A stretch of 64,000 nucleotides of DNA from Candidatus Rifleibacteriota bacterium (GTDB lineage: Bacteria > Muiribacteriota > Ozemobacteria > Ozemobacterales > Ozemobacteraceae), in contig JADFXM010000012.1 in NCBI GenBank assembly GCA_015233565.1, positions 62,001 to 126,000 of the forward strand, written 5' to 3'. Position numbers and translations under genes: made by a program. The notes beneath the pieces were generated by a model. It had not been told where the DNA came from, made no database searches, and worked only from the letters and a program-made list of their open reading frames with translations. Of this stretch, positions 18,501-26,991 are shown piece by piece; the stretch's first letter is position 1; each line of letters starts with the position of its first letter.

Positions 18501-20994
18501 CAGTCCCATGTAATTTACAATAAACTCCCCCATTAGGTTGAGTAACGTCTCCGTAAATAGCATATGCACATCCTGGTTCCGGCCTATTCAAGGGACTCTT
18601 CAAATATCCACGCAATAAATTATTGGACTTCATGACATCGTCGATAGAGGTGGTAATCATTGAAGAATTGTCCATGTTGTACATCTCAATAGCGCCTAAT
18701 AAAACTCGTAAATTAGCGTAACACGCTTTTCCCCTGGCTTGTACACGCGCTTTCCGAAAGTTGGGAACAGCAATAGCAGCCAATATTCCAACAATACAAG
18801 CAATGATCATGAGTGAACCAAGGTTCATAGCCGCACCCATGAAGAAAAATCTGAAAATCGAGGCAATTATCGAAAACAGGAAGGAAAAAAATCTGACAAA
18901 ATAATCCCTCAATAAAACGAATCCCAATCCCAGGATGAATATTACCATGAAAAATATTACTTCCGGATTTAAAGCCATTAAATAAAGTATGTGGTATATC
19001 TCCAGGAAACCTCGAAAAATGAAGGAATCGCGAGGAAGCTTAGTAGTTGTAAGATTTCCGAAAAAATTATAAAGGCAAAACTTGTCTGGAGCGAAAAAAC
19101 CCCAAGAGCAATGAGTAACCGGTACGTCTACAAGAGGGGCAACAAAACCTAGATCGCCTTTCCAGGTCATTGTAGCGATCGGCTGCTTGTAATAGACTTT
19201 CAAAACAATATCTTCTGGTCGCCCAAAAGATTTGCTCATTGGAAGCGGTACAAGGATCTTTCCTTCACTTTTTCCTTCAACCGGAATCACATGTCGTCCA
19301 TTAATGAAAGCGCTCGAAAAAATCGCTTTTTCCGGCAACTGAAATGTCAGGTACTGTTTGTTATTGTTGCGTATTTTTAGTAATAGCTGCGAATTACTGG
19401 TTTGATTGGTTGTAAAGACTGTTTTAACATCGAGTGAATCGGCAACGACTGTTTGAAGTGGAAGATCCTGATAACGTTTTACCCTGATCCCCAAATCAAA
19501 TGGCCTTGCGGAATGGCGATAAGCAAGAAGAATCGGCCGAATACACCTGGTTTTCAAGCTATCCGGAAGTTCTCCTGATTCCACCCTAAAAAGCCTGGTT
19601 CCTTCGAAACGGGAATTTTCAGGAGGCTGGACTTCAACAGAAGTAAGTGCTTGAATCGCCAGGCAGCCAAGTTCTCTTATCACTCCCAGAGGAATAATTT
19701 CCGGAATGTTACAAACTCCGGGTTCCAAATCAACTTTTGCCTCGTAAACCAACGAAATACTAGCTTTTTCCTCTCTTGGGGGAGAAAATTCCACAACCAA
19801 TTTTCTGGATTTCCCTTCTTTGATTATTTCATGATTTTCAGATTTGTCCGCTGAAATAGAAACAATTTCAACATCATCGGGAATTTGAAATTCAAATCTG
19901 GAAACCGGAGCTTTGGAAATTCCATAATCAAAGTCAATTCTAGCTTGAATAACATTTTCACCTAACGAAACCAAAGTTTCAGATTTGGCAAAAACCATTG
20001 GTTGAGCCGGCGTTTTGGGCTTTTTCACTTCCAACTGTTTATTCGGAGACATTTCAGCTTGGGCACTAGCAATATTTGCCTGCGGCGTCGGAGTAAAAAC
20101 TGACTCCGGAGCTGATACGCGAATTTTCTTCCGCCAGGACAAGAAAAAATCTCCACGCCCTCCCAAATACCCAGTAAACATTGATTCGAACTTGTTTTGA
20201 TCAACCTCACCCAAAGTGAAATCTTTCAAGGAACAATCCTCGAGTACCGGATTCCAATTAGAGAAGCATAGGTTGATAAAAGAAATCGGGGTTTCAGCAA
20301 AATTTAATCGGAGAGAAAACTTTTCGTCATGATTTTCTATTGGTACAATAATCGAAGCCTTGAGTTGATGAGGGCCTTTCTCCTTCAGCATCAGAAAAAA
20401 ACCGGTGTCTTTCCATAAAGACTGGCTTAAAAAGTTCTTCTTCTGCCCATATTGAGAAAAAGCTCCACTAATTCCAAGGTTGTCTGAAAATTGTAAAGTC
20501 CTGGGAATGGAATTCTCTACATCCGGGAACAGAAGCGCTTGACTATTGTCAAGTGTCGCAGAAGAAACTACTGCCGAACCTCTGAAAAAATTAATATTTA
20601 ACCACTCATCGGTCAATTTTTCAAAATTAAATTCGCAATTCAGGAATGCAAAGTTATCTACTATACGGCCTTCTATGATTGCCTTGGAAAAACGGTATTT
20701 TACCGGAGAAGGGAGTTCCTCTTTTTTGGCAGGGCGACTGATTTCTTCTTGTTTGGATTTTAATAATCCTTCAAAATCATCCATGGGTAACACGACTAGT
20801 TTTCCTGCGTTTTCGGATAAAACCTTGCCAAAATTATCATAAGGGACCAACAATTTAACTGTTGGTATGATTTTTTCGGGGTTTGGTTTCACTTCATCGG
20901 CAATGATAAAGGATATTTGAAAATTGAAAAACATGAATAGAAAAAGAAAAAAAACAGACTTTGAAGATCCTCTGAATCCCAAGATTTGAATCAT
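15532..20994 (-). CDS. giant membrane protein: two duplicated modules around a pseudopilin-like segment
   Basis: A 1,820-residue envelope protein. The start at 20994 is chosen because GGGGGGAG lies 5 bases upstream; the frame is open 15 codons further. A signal-like helix (about residues 10-32) opens module A, which begins with KLLVPYDNFGKVL...LVVLPMDDFEGLL. Several helices (about 670-720) lead into a segment that starts near residue 723 and reads like a type IV pseudopilin: hydrophobic helix GILAAIAVPNF, then KARVQARGKACYANL and IEMYNMDNSS. Further helices follow, then a second signal-like stretch (about 1058-1082, ending SLFAQNP) and module B, which repeats the opening pattern (IKIMVPYSDITKVL...FVILPYEDFNYL). 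Three C-terminal helices close the protein. It looks like tandem secreted proteins fused with a pilin domain between them. Function unknown. Confidence 0.8.
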   Translation of the reverse strand: MIQILGFRGSSKSVFFLFLFMFFNFQISFIIADEVKPNPEKIIPTVKLLVPYDNFGKVLSENAGKLVVLPMDDFEGLLKSKQEEISRPAKKEELPSPVKYRFSKAIIEGRIVDNFAFLNCEFNFEKLTDEWLNINFFRGSAVVSSATLDNSQALLFPDVENSIPRTLQFSDNLGISGAFSQYGQKKNFLSQSLWKDTGFFLMLKEKGPHQLKASIIVPIENHDEKFSLRLNFAETPISFINLCFSNWNPVLEDCSLKDFTLGEVDQNKFESMFTGYLGGRGDFFLSWRKKIRVSAPESVFTPTPQANIASAQAEMSPNKQLEVKKPKTPAQPMVFAKSETLVSLGENVIQARIDFDYGISKAPVSRFEFQIPDDVEIVSISADKSENHEIIKEGKSRKLVVEFSPPREEKASISLVYEAKVDLEPGVCNIPEIIPLGVIRELGCLAIQALTSVEVQPPENSRFEGTRLFRVESGELPDSLKTRCIRPILLAYRHSARPFDLGIRVKRYQDLPLQTVVADSLDVKTVFTTNQTSNSQLLLKIRNNNKQYLTFQLPEKAIFSSAFINGRHVIPVEGKSEGKILVPLPMSKSFGRPEDIVLKVYYKQPIATMTWKGDLGFVAPLVDVPVTHCSWGFFAPDKFCLYNFFGNLTTTKLPRDSFIFRGFLEIYHILYLMALNPEVIFFMVIFILGLGFVLLRDYFVRFFSFLFSIIASIFRFFFMGAAMNLGSLMIIACIVGILAAIAVPNFRKARVQARGKACYANLRVLLGAIEMYNMDNSSMITTSIDDVMKSNNLLRGYLKSPLNRPEPGCAYAIYGDVTQPNGGVYCKLHGTVEGIPEEKKLLSGENYAELQKPKQMRDGIISSGSLASVFGGGKSRGAQPLEDKLVLTQNFYQLDRDLVIADTSTDSVLLSNVTCPVIRFNYVRSELLLASKIIGLFLGLFAGIYFINSCYFGYWPKYFVTLLIIICLAIFDNYFEEIGDFANLGLWLALVGGIIWKLFQIFSSGDSINPWDGGTGPTSAKKQPHSFLDLKDEDQVVLNESDFVETHQKPVIKEPPENHTGTIVTGIIVLCFLFGNATSLFAQNPREIKIMVPYSDITKVLDEKQKFVILPYEDFNYLKVSTVPEAVSQALAPFNLILHSADYYGKEEEKGVRFKSKFKFELLNEGWKAAGFVYDEVVPSEAMLDGKPVSLDLIKGAGDTKYFGLITNSTGTHELEISYFLPFKNKDPFVRKMGVRTFPFSVNNLVVEALSGNCVGSVDPGYLEISEIASKTIFKARVPTSEGIRLEWFSKNSIQRVVEPEPIKMNIPAPATKSVQIEKEESKIFLSESNLISFEEGFAKGLNRYSASISGGGGIASFDFLVPSRVTVMKVEGQNVEDWQAEDEPGKKMRRLKIAFTSRIKGTLDFTVEFEEPFNELSNKEYELPELIPVAADRSFGMLGIGSIKNFNLNVAGTENLKGYNPIDVSEFLKNYKGVQPEKLPLAFKFVKHPNKLDLLISRTKDIEVQTALIDSEESITLVNEDGYLIFRVAFEVRNNSEQFLKINLPSFLGIKAQLWSCEVAGQPVKAGIDSETGFIHIPIIKSPIVQDVPQPFPVEIIFSAKLKEPLKSMTWLPLALPKVHLPVSQLSWVAYLPEGYELMRGNGNVDVAMQRPPLPLLEGGEGKALLSSVMVNSAQQNTAMNQDFSPENRIFGMFGLLPVKFLLPTSNYSTSFSMSQIEPDRPAPFYEGMLITPKKGEGRYFNYLMIVLGGFAGLATLSLLRVRRPWLSIVVLMLLSAILAVALIHKIYQADHSFAKGFLLVFIGGILSLIYSLKPAYKK

Positions 20995-21278
20995 ATTACT
21001 CCCCCCTTTTTTCACCCGGTTAACTTGAAACTCAACCATAGAAATTATTTTGTTACTGTTTTCTGCGTGTCAAACTCATTTTTACTGCCGTATCAGGTAG
21101 TAACATTTTAAAAGACAAACTATCTAAGCCCCTTAAAAAATAATGAGGCAAATTAAAAAAACTGCATAAACCAATCCCTAGTTCACTTCGACTCTCTTAG
21201 TGACCAGTTTCGACCCGTCGCAGTAACTGTGCATCCAACGTTTTTCTGCTCCCTTAGTAAATTCGTTGAGCGAAACTT

Positions 21279-22352
21279 TTATGTTTGACTTCCTGCTAAT
21301 TCACACATTTTATAAATCTGCTCAGAGTCACCCAGAACTATCAAAATATCGCCAGACTCAAATACATAAGATGGTTCAGGATTTATTATTCTTGCATGAT
21401 CTTTTCTAACCGAAACAATGATCGCCCCACTTCTTTTTCTGATATCAGCATCCTTTATGCTCTTTCCTGTAAGTAGGGAGGAAGCAACAACCCTAATTTC
21501 CTCCATTTGAAGGGCGTGATCCTCGCCTGCCATGGTCGCATCAAGAAAATCCACAACCGAGGGTCTCACCAAAACAGCTGCCATTCTAGCACCTGCAATT
21601 ACATTCGGAGAAATTACATAATTTGCCCCGGCTCTTTTAAGTTTTGACGCAGACTCAATTTTCGAAGTAGTCGATGCAACAAAGATATCAGGGCTAATCC
21701 CTCGCGCGGTCAAAGCCACAAAAACATTATCTGCATCATGTGGAAGAGCGGTAACCAAGCCTATAGCTTTTTTTAGTCCTGCTTCCAAAAGAACTTCCTC
21801 GACAGTTGCGTCCCCCTCAATCGCTGGAATACTCGATTCCATAAGTTCTTCACAAACTTTGGGATCGGAATCAATTACTACAAAGGGCATCGCTTTTCGA
21901 AAAAGTTCTGAAATGACAGCTCTTCCCGTGTCTCCCGCTCCGCAGATGATATAATGATTTCCCATTGACTTTATTTGATGCTTCATTCGCTTTCTCCCCC
22001 ATAATTCCTGGACTTTTCCTTCAAGGATGAACTGAACAACTGCACTGAGTGTAAAAGCCATTAATCCACACCCCGAAAGAAGTAAAAATAACGTTAAGAT
22101 TCTTCCAGACGTGGATAGGGGATGGGTCTCCCCGAAACCAACAGTTGTAATTGTTATGAGGGTCATGTAAAGGCCATCAAAATACGACCAGTCATTACCC
22201 TCAATAATTCGGTAACCAATGGTTCCGAATAGAACCAAACAAACGAACAATACTAATGGTATGAAGATTTTATTTTTCATTCTGAATTTTTCGCTTCTTA
22301 GTTTAAACCAACCATTTTGTTTAATCAAGAAACCTGGAAGAGTTTTAAGCAT
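21279..22352 (-). CDS. two-helix potassium channel with RCK/TrkA domains
   Basis: A 357-residue K+ channel subunit of MthK/Kch type. A helix (about residues 29-50), a pore loop with the selectivity filter TTVGFGE and a second helix (about 85-108) are followed by an RCK/TrkA-N domain with the nucleotide-binding glycines in ICGAGDTGRAV and the acidic VVIDSDP strand end, and then a TrkA-C domain (about 270-350). It should form tetramers with gating by a cytosolic ligand such as Ca2+ or a nucleotide. Neither start is backed by a strong ribosome site; the ATG at codon 25 (position 22280) would give a more typical length. Monocistronic, leftward. Confidence 0.92.
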   Translation of the reverse strand: MLKTLPGFLIKQNGWFKLRSEKFRMKNKIFIPLVLFVCLVLFGTIGYRIIEGNDWSYFDGLYMTLITITTVGFGETHPLSTSGRILTLFLLLSGCGLMAFTLSAVVQFILEGKVQELWGRKRMKHQIKSMGNHYIICGAGDTGRAVISELFRKAMPFVVIDSDPKVCEELMESSIPAIEGDATVEEVLLEAGLKKAIGLVTALPHDADNVFVALTARGISPDIFVASTTSKIESASKLKRAGANYVISPNVIAGARMAAVLVRPSVVDFLDATMAGEDHALQMEEIRVVASSLLTGKSIKDADIRKRSGAIIVSVRKDHARIINPEPSYVFESGDILIVLGDSEQIYKMCELAGSQT

Positions 22353-22497
22353 TTTTTAAGACTTGCTGTTCAAAAAAGCTAAATAAAAAGTCGCAACCAG
22401 CCGATAAAATTTTACAAATTTTGTCTCATTATCACAGATCATTTTAATTTAAAAGGGCGAAAAAAGTTACTTTCCATTTGGAAACAGGAGAAAAAAC

Positions 22498-22611
22498 GTG
22501 TTTATTTTAATGGTTACCGGTGCAATTTTAATGCTACTGATTGTAGTTGCCGAGCCGGAAAACTGGCCATCAAGATTTTCCCAATTTCTCAAGAATCAAA
22601 AGCTTCACTAA
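22498..22611 (+). CDS. putative 37-residue single-helix membrane protein
   Basis: A short frame beginning with GTG, preceded by AGGAG with a 7-base spacer, one of the better ribosome sites in the region. The product has one hydrophobic helix (about residues 2-18, ILMVTGAILMLLIVV) followed by a polar tail of about 19 residues ending KLH. It lies in a 550-base region upstream of the potassium channel gene and points the other way. The size recalls small regulatory subunits of transporters, but no family was recognised. Support rests on the ribosome site and the protein character only. Confidence 0.4.
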   Translation: MFILMVTGAILMLLIVVAEPENWPSRFSQFLKNQKLH

Positions 22612-22870
22612 AAAAGGAAAAATATAATTCTAAAAAAAAGTAATTATTCAATAAAATAGCTCTGATTCGGCAATTGCCGCATTAATCCTCTTTTCGGGCA
22701 AGCGCAAACTTGATTTCATTATCACTTCGGCTTCCTTCAAGAACCGGAATTTTGTCATTTAACTGAGTTTAGCCTGCGTTCGTGAAAACCGCATTTTATA
22801 TGCCTAAAAAAAAGATTCTGAGTTTGTCCCGGTATTCCCCCGAAAAAAATGCCCCATTATTCTATGAACT

Positions 22871-22879
22871 TGGTATAAT
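22871..22879 (+). promoter_or_regulatory. extended -10 promoter before comB
   Basis: TGGTATAAT is a perfect extended -10 element (TGnTATAAT) 27 bases before the comB start codon. There is no good -35 at the expected distance, as is usual for extended -10 promoters. The ribosome site is AAAAAAGGGAAATTGA. Confidence 0.55.
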
Positions 22880-22905
22880 ACTTTTGAGAAAAAAGGGAAA
22901 TTGAA

Positions 22906-23661
22906 ATGAATATAGACGTAGCTTTTACTCCTTTCGAGGTCCAGGCGGTTTCAAAAAAAGTATGCATCATTGTCGATGTCTTGCGGGCTACTTCCACGTT
23001 GACAGTTGTAATGTCCAAAAACCCTGCTGAACTACTTCTTTCACCAACTGTCCAAAAAGCATTGGCTTACGCTTCCCGACAATCCATACACCCTATTTTA
23101 TGCGGCGAACGAGGGGGTCTCCCACCTCAGGAATTCGATTACGGAATCAGTCCCAGAGAATATCTAGGACAGGATTTTTCCGGAAAAACCCTGGTTTTTA
23201 CATCTGGAAATAGCGCTAGAGCTGTAATGGATGTGGCAATTGCTCCACATGTACTTTTGGGAAGCTTTTTAAATGCTGAAACTGTTACTCAAAAAGCTTA
23301 TGATCTCGCACTTCGCGATCACTTGGATATTTTGGTTGTCTGCGCAGGAACAGAAGAAAAATTCGGATTGGACGATGCATATTGTTCAGGGTACCTGATT
23401 TCCCTTCTGGCTGGAAAAATTCCAGGTTTCGAGGGTTTTTCCCTCGGCGACGGGGGTCAGGCGGCCCTAGGAATTTACGGCTATTATCACGATCCCACAA
23501 AAGTCCTGAAGGAATGCAGTTCAGGGCGCAAAATCATAGAAATAGGGCAGGAAGAAGATATAGACTTTCTTCTTTCCAAAAGCCATTTTTCAACAGTTCC
23601 CATTCTTCTGAATAAGGATTTTGATGAAACAGTTGAAAGCTATTTCACTTTACTCACATAA
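22906..23661 (+). CDS. comB: 2-phosphosulfolactate phosphatase family protein
   Basis: A 251-residue Mg2+-dependent phosphatase of the ComB family, named for 2-phosphosulfolactate hydrolysis in coenzyme M synthesis. Family motifs are present in order: DVLRATSTL (about residues 24-32), GERGG (66-70), FDYGISPREY, TSGNSARAV (a TTNGT-like loop) and CAGTEEKFGLDDAYCSG. In bacteria without coenzyme M the true substrate is often unknown, possibly sulfolactate-related or another phospho-acid. A probable two-gene unit: the glycosyltransferase start lies 26 bases downstream. Confidence 0.88.
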   Translation: MNIDVAFTPFEVQAVSKKVCIIVDVLRATSTLTVVMSKNPAELLLSPTVQKALAYASRQSIHPILCGERGGLPPQEFDYGISPREYLGQDFSGKTLVFTSGNSARAVMDVAIAPHVLLGSFLNAETVTQKAYDLALRDHLDILVVCAGTEEKFGLDDAYCSGYLISLLAGKIPGFEGFSLGDGGQAALGIYGYYHDPTKVLKECSSGRKIIEIGQEEDIDFLLSKSHFSTVPILLNKDFDETVESYFTLLT

Positions 23662-23687
23662 TTTTTGGTGCAATTAAAAGGTTGATT

Positions 23688-25262
23688 ATGTGGCGAAAAA
23701 TTGTCAATTATGGATCCGAGAGTTCCAAAATAATTTTTTTTCTCTTATTATTGGGTTTTTTTTTAAGATTTTTCCATCTTTCAGATCAATCCTTATGGGA
23801 AGACGAACTTGCCTCACTCAAAGTTGCACAACTACCATTAACGGGAATTTTGCATTTCAGCCCGGAAATGACTGAACTAAATCCCCCCCTTTATTTTGTT
23901 TTACTTCATTATTGCATAAAATTTTTTGGATACTCCGAAATGGCTATAAGACTAATTTCCGTCTTAAGCGGAACTTTTTCGATTTTGTTAATTTACCTTG
24001 TCGGGAAGAAATTATTCACCAATAATACCGGAACCATCGCAGCATTGATACTCTGCCTTTCGCCATTTCATATTCGCTATTCACAGGAAGCCCGGAATTA
24101 TTCTCTTCTTGTATTCTTCGCTCTTCTTTCAATCTATTTTTTACTGAAACTTGTAAACAAGTACAATCTAAAAAATGCTGTAGGGTATTCACTCTCTACT
24201 ATTTTGCTCTTATATACTGGAACTGTCTCTATTTTTGTTTGGTTGGCACAGAATTTTTTTGTTTTTTTCCATTTTTTCTGGAAAAAGGAAAAAAAATCGG
24301 ATTTTTATGCTAAATCCTGGCTAAAAATTCAGTTGGTTGTTGCAATCTCTTGGGCACTCTGGATCCCGGAATTGGTTCGCCAGTCCTCATCCATTTCCCA
24401 AGGATGGTGGCTTTCTCCTCCTACTCTCGAAGGATTATATTTTTCTTTTCTTGAATTCTGTGGAGGATTATCCTCTGTAACTGGTACAAATGATTTCGAT
24501 TTTTCCGGCCCCCTGATGTTAGCGACTCTTTTCAGCATTCTTTGTCTGCTCTCCCCTTTTGAAATAAAAGAAATCATTCCGGTTTCCCAAAATAATGATT
24601 TTTTTCCAAAACCGGGATTCCGCCATTTCATTGACGAGATGCAACTCCAAGTGAGAGTGGGAAAATTTGAGTCAATTTTTCTATGTATTATATTGATTTT
24701 TTCGTGCTTTTTGCTTCCTTTCATTCTTTCTTTTTTAGTCAAACCCATTTTTATGAGTAGATATGTGATCATTGCTTCACTCGGAATTTTCCTTCTCGCA
24801 GCGCAAGGCACTTTTGCCCTCCCAAAAACCGGGGGAAAAGCTATTTCAATTGTTTGTATCGTGGTTTTTTCGGTTCTTGGAATCATTGAATATTTTTCTG
24901 TCCCCATTAAACCTGAATGGCGAAAAGCTGCATCTTACGCTCAGGAAAAAACTCTTAAAGGCGAAACCATAGTCGTTTCAAGCGCACGATGCAAAAATTC
25001 CTTTGCATATTATTTCCCCGAAGAACGCAATGAAATAATACCTTTTCCAGTTTCCAAGGGAATGATCGACTCGGAAACCATGTCGGAACTATTTCCTCGA
25101 ATCTCAAAAGAAAATAAAGTACTTCTTGTTATTTCCCGAAACGTTTTTGGTGACGTTAATCTTTTGCTTTCAGAAATGAATAAATATTTCAGGCCTGTCT
25201 CTGCAATTGAATTATTCGGAATTCAAATTATTGAATTCAAAAAACATATTCAAAAAAACTAA
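23688..25262 (+). CDS. GT39/ArnT-like membrane glycosyltransferase
   Basis: A polytopic GT-C enzyme of about 524 residues with roughly eleven hydrophobic segments. The first periplasmic loop has the acidic catalytic motif of the family (DQSLWEDELAS) and NPPLYFVLLHY, followed by FHIRYSQEARNYSLL, all typical of dolichyl-/undecaprenyl-phosphate-sugar transferases such as ArnT and PMT-like proteins. It would move a sugar from a polyprenyl-phosphate donor to a lipid, glycan or protein on the outer side of the membrane; the acceptor is unknown. The ATG start has AAAAGG 6 bases upstream; a TTG two codons earlier is less likely. Confidence 0.88.
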   Translation: MWRKIVNYGSESSKIIFFLLLLGFFLRFFHLSDQSLWEDELASLKVAQLPLTGILHFSPEMTELNPPLYFVLLHYCIKFFGYSEMAIRLISVLSGTFSILLIYLVGKKLFTNNTGTIAALILCLSPFHIRYSQEARNYSLLVFFALLSIYFLLKLVNKYNLKNAVGYSLSTILLLYTGTVSIFVWLAQNFFVFFHFFWKKEKKSDFYAKSWLKIQLVVAISWALWIPELVRQSSSISQGWWLSPPTLEGLYFSFLEFCGGLSSVTGTNDFDFSGPLMLATLFSILCLLSPFEIKEIIPVSQNNDFFPKPGFRHFIDEMQLQVRVGKFESIFLCIILIFSCFLLPFILSFLVKPIFMSRYVIIASLGIFLLAAQGTFALPKTGGKAISIVCIVVFSVLGIIEYFSVPIKPEWRKAASYAQEKTLKGETIVVSSARCKNSFAYYFPEERNEIIPFPVSKGMIDSETMSELFPRISKENKVLLVISRNVFGDVNLLLSEMNKYFRPVSAIELFGIQIIEFKKHIQKN

Positions 25263-25462
25263 CTAAATCTGTAACTTTCTAATCCACGATTAAACTTCAG
25301 AAATCCTGACCCGTATATGAATTGATCGCTATTTTGCAGTATTGGTGCGGAATTTGAAAATGCACTTTTTTCGGAAAAATTTGCCGACATTTCAAGACTT
25401 TCTCGAATAAAAAGTGCCATTTTAAAATACTCCCACCTCAGGAAGTCTGAACTTAGTATCAC
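25259..25462 (-). CDS. 67-residue ORF coupled to a radical SAM gene
   Basis: A short frame whose GTG start overlaps the TGA stop of the B12-radical SAM gene (GTGA), with AAGGGG just upstream inside that gene. The predicted product is polar, without a signal peptide or cysteines, rich in Ser, Phe and Leu, and matches nothing I know. The overlap suggests translational coupling, but the short spacing from AAGGGG to the GTG is a weakness. It could be a small partner or substrate of the radical SAM enzymes, or not a gene. Confidence 0.4.
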   Translation of the reverse strand: MILSSDFLRWEYFKMALFIRESLEMSANFSEKSAFSNSAPILQNSDQFIYGSGFLKFNRGLESYRFS

Positions 25463-26871
25463 AACCCCTTATCTTTGAGAAAATTCTCGTGATTTTCCAT
25501 TAGTTGGCTCCAGACCTGGTAACAGCGATTTAAACCGACTAAAAATGCTCTTTCATAATTCGTCTGGAAGCGACTAATTCTTTTCAGAGAAGTGATTCTT
25601 TTATACCCTCGATTAATGATTTCCTGAAGTTTTGATGGTTTCATCAACTTTGGGATGTGAGATACAAAAATAGTTGCCCCGAAACTGATATCTGAAAGTA
25701 TTCGTTCTGCATCTGGAGTAGGGTTCCCGAATTCATCCCGATTCATTAAACCCATCGGAAGAACCTGTGCAATCAGATTTTTCTCCATGATGTAGTCAAA
25801 AATGGAGTTCACTGACTCCTCAGTATCAGTATCAAAACCTGCGATGAAATAACCATATGGTACAATCCCGAATTTTCGGCATTGCAAAATAGCAAAATCA
25901 TTTTCATCGGCTCTTGTCCCTTTCAATTCATGGTCAAGAGAAGTCTGATTATTTGTCTCAAAACCAATCGCAAGAGTTACAAAACCTGCTTTTTTGAAAA
26001 GAAGCATTAGTTCGTTGTCTGCAGTAGGTTGTACATGGAATTGGGCTGAAAATTTTACGTTTCGTCCATCTCTTGCCACTTCAAGCCTTTTAAGAAGTTC
26101 CTTTATCCAACCGATATCGCCAAAAAGACAATCATCCACCAGCATTATTCCTGCAGGTGTGGAACCAGAATGGATTTTCATAATGTTTTCGAAGTCCTGT
26201 ACAACTCGTTCAATACTTCTTTTATTGTACCTTTTCTCACTCTTACAAAACTTGCATTTTCGTACACATCCAGTAGATGCAAAGATTGAATAAACAGTTT
26301 CTTTCAACCCACCGAAGAGATTAATCCGTTGGGAATAAGGACCAAGTCCCTCAATTAGATCATACCTTGTGGAACCATCCCCCACTTGCGGGTCTTCAAG
26401 GTTCCTTTTAATTTGACCATTTCGGGCTATCACCAAACCTGGAATTTCAGCATCAGTGGAATTATTCAAACTATCTAACCAGTCGGGAAAAGAAATTTCC
26501 GCACGCCCTCGAAAAACAGCATCGGAACAAGTGAGAAGCTTGTCTGCCCAGGCGGATGCGGAAGGCCCACCGAAAGCGATCAGGATATTGCTATTTTTTT
26601 TCTTAAGTGCTTTTGCCACTTGAAATCCGCGAATAAGGGTATTTAATGCTACCGATATTCCGACAACTTCGTATTCCTTTGCTATTCTATCAAGAAATAC
26701 ATCATCGAAATACATTATCTCTTCGGCAAATACTCGCGCGGAATAACCCTTTTCCATCAATGCTCCAGCAAGAAAAGGAGCCCCGCATCTGATTTGCGAA
26801 CGAAGCTCAGTGACAACACATTCCGCTGCCACTGAAGGCTCAAGAAGCGCAATTTTATTTATTTTCTTCAT
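25459..26871 (-). CDS. B12-binding-type radical SAM protein
   Basis: A 470-residue enzyme. The N-terminal about 140 residues form a Rossmann-like cobalamin-binding-type domain (strands VVGISVALNTL and ILIAFGGPSASAW); the usual DxHxxG is not evident, so the base-off B12 mode is doubtful. The radical SAM core has the [4Fe-4S] ligands C202, C206 and C209 (STGCVRKCKFC) and later LAIGFETNNQTSLDHELKG and YGYFIAGFDTDTEES, typical of the Elp3-like SPASM-free group. The C-terminal about 90 residues are helical. It should generate a 5'-deoxyadenosyl radical; the substrate is unknown. It is the third of three adjacent leftward radical SAM genes. Confidence 0.85.
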   Translation of the reverse strand: MKKINKIALLEPSVAAECVVTELRSQIRCGAPFLAGALMEKGYSARVFAEEIMYFDDVFLDRIAKEYEVVGISVALNTLIRGFQVAKALKKKNSNILIAFGGPSASAWADKLLTCSDAVFRGRAEISFPDWLDSLNNSTDAEIPGLVIARNGQIKRNLEDPQVGDGSTRYDLIEGLGPYSQRINLFGGLKETVYSIFASTGCVRKCKFCKSEKRYNKRSIERVVQDFENIMKIHSGSTPAGIMLVDDCLFGDIGWIKELLKRLEVARDGRNVKFSAQFHVQPTADNELMLLFKKAGFVTLAIGFETNNQTSLDHELKGTRADENDFAILQCRKFGIVPYGYFIAGFDTDTEESVNSIFDYIMEKNLIAQVLPMGLMNRDEFGNPTPDAERILSDISFGATIFVSHIPKLMKPSKLQEIINRGYKRITSLKRISRFQTNYERAFLVGLNRCYQVWSQLMENHENFLKDKGL

Positions 26872-26991
26872 TATTCCAACTCATGTAGGTGGCTCTCCGA
26901 GCATTTTCTACATCATCAGGAACAGCGAAAAGGAGCTTTAATCCCCCCCGAATTTTTTTCCAGGTCAGTACTGCTCTCTCAAAAATTCTTT

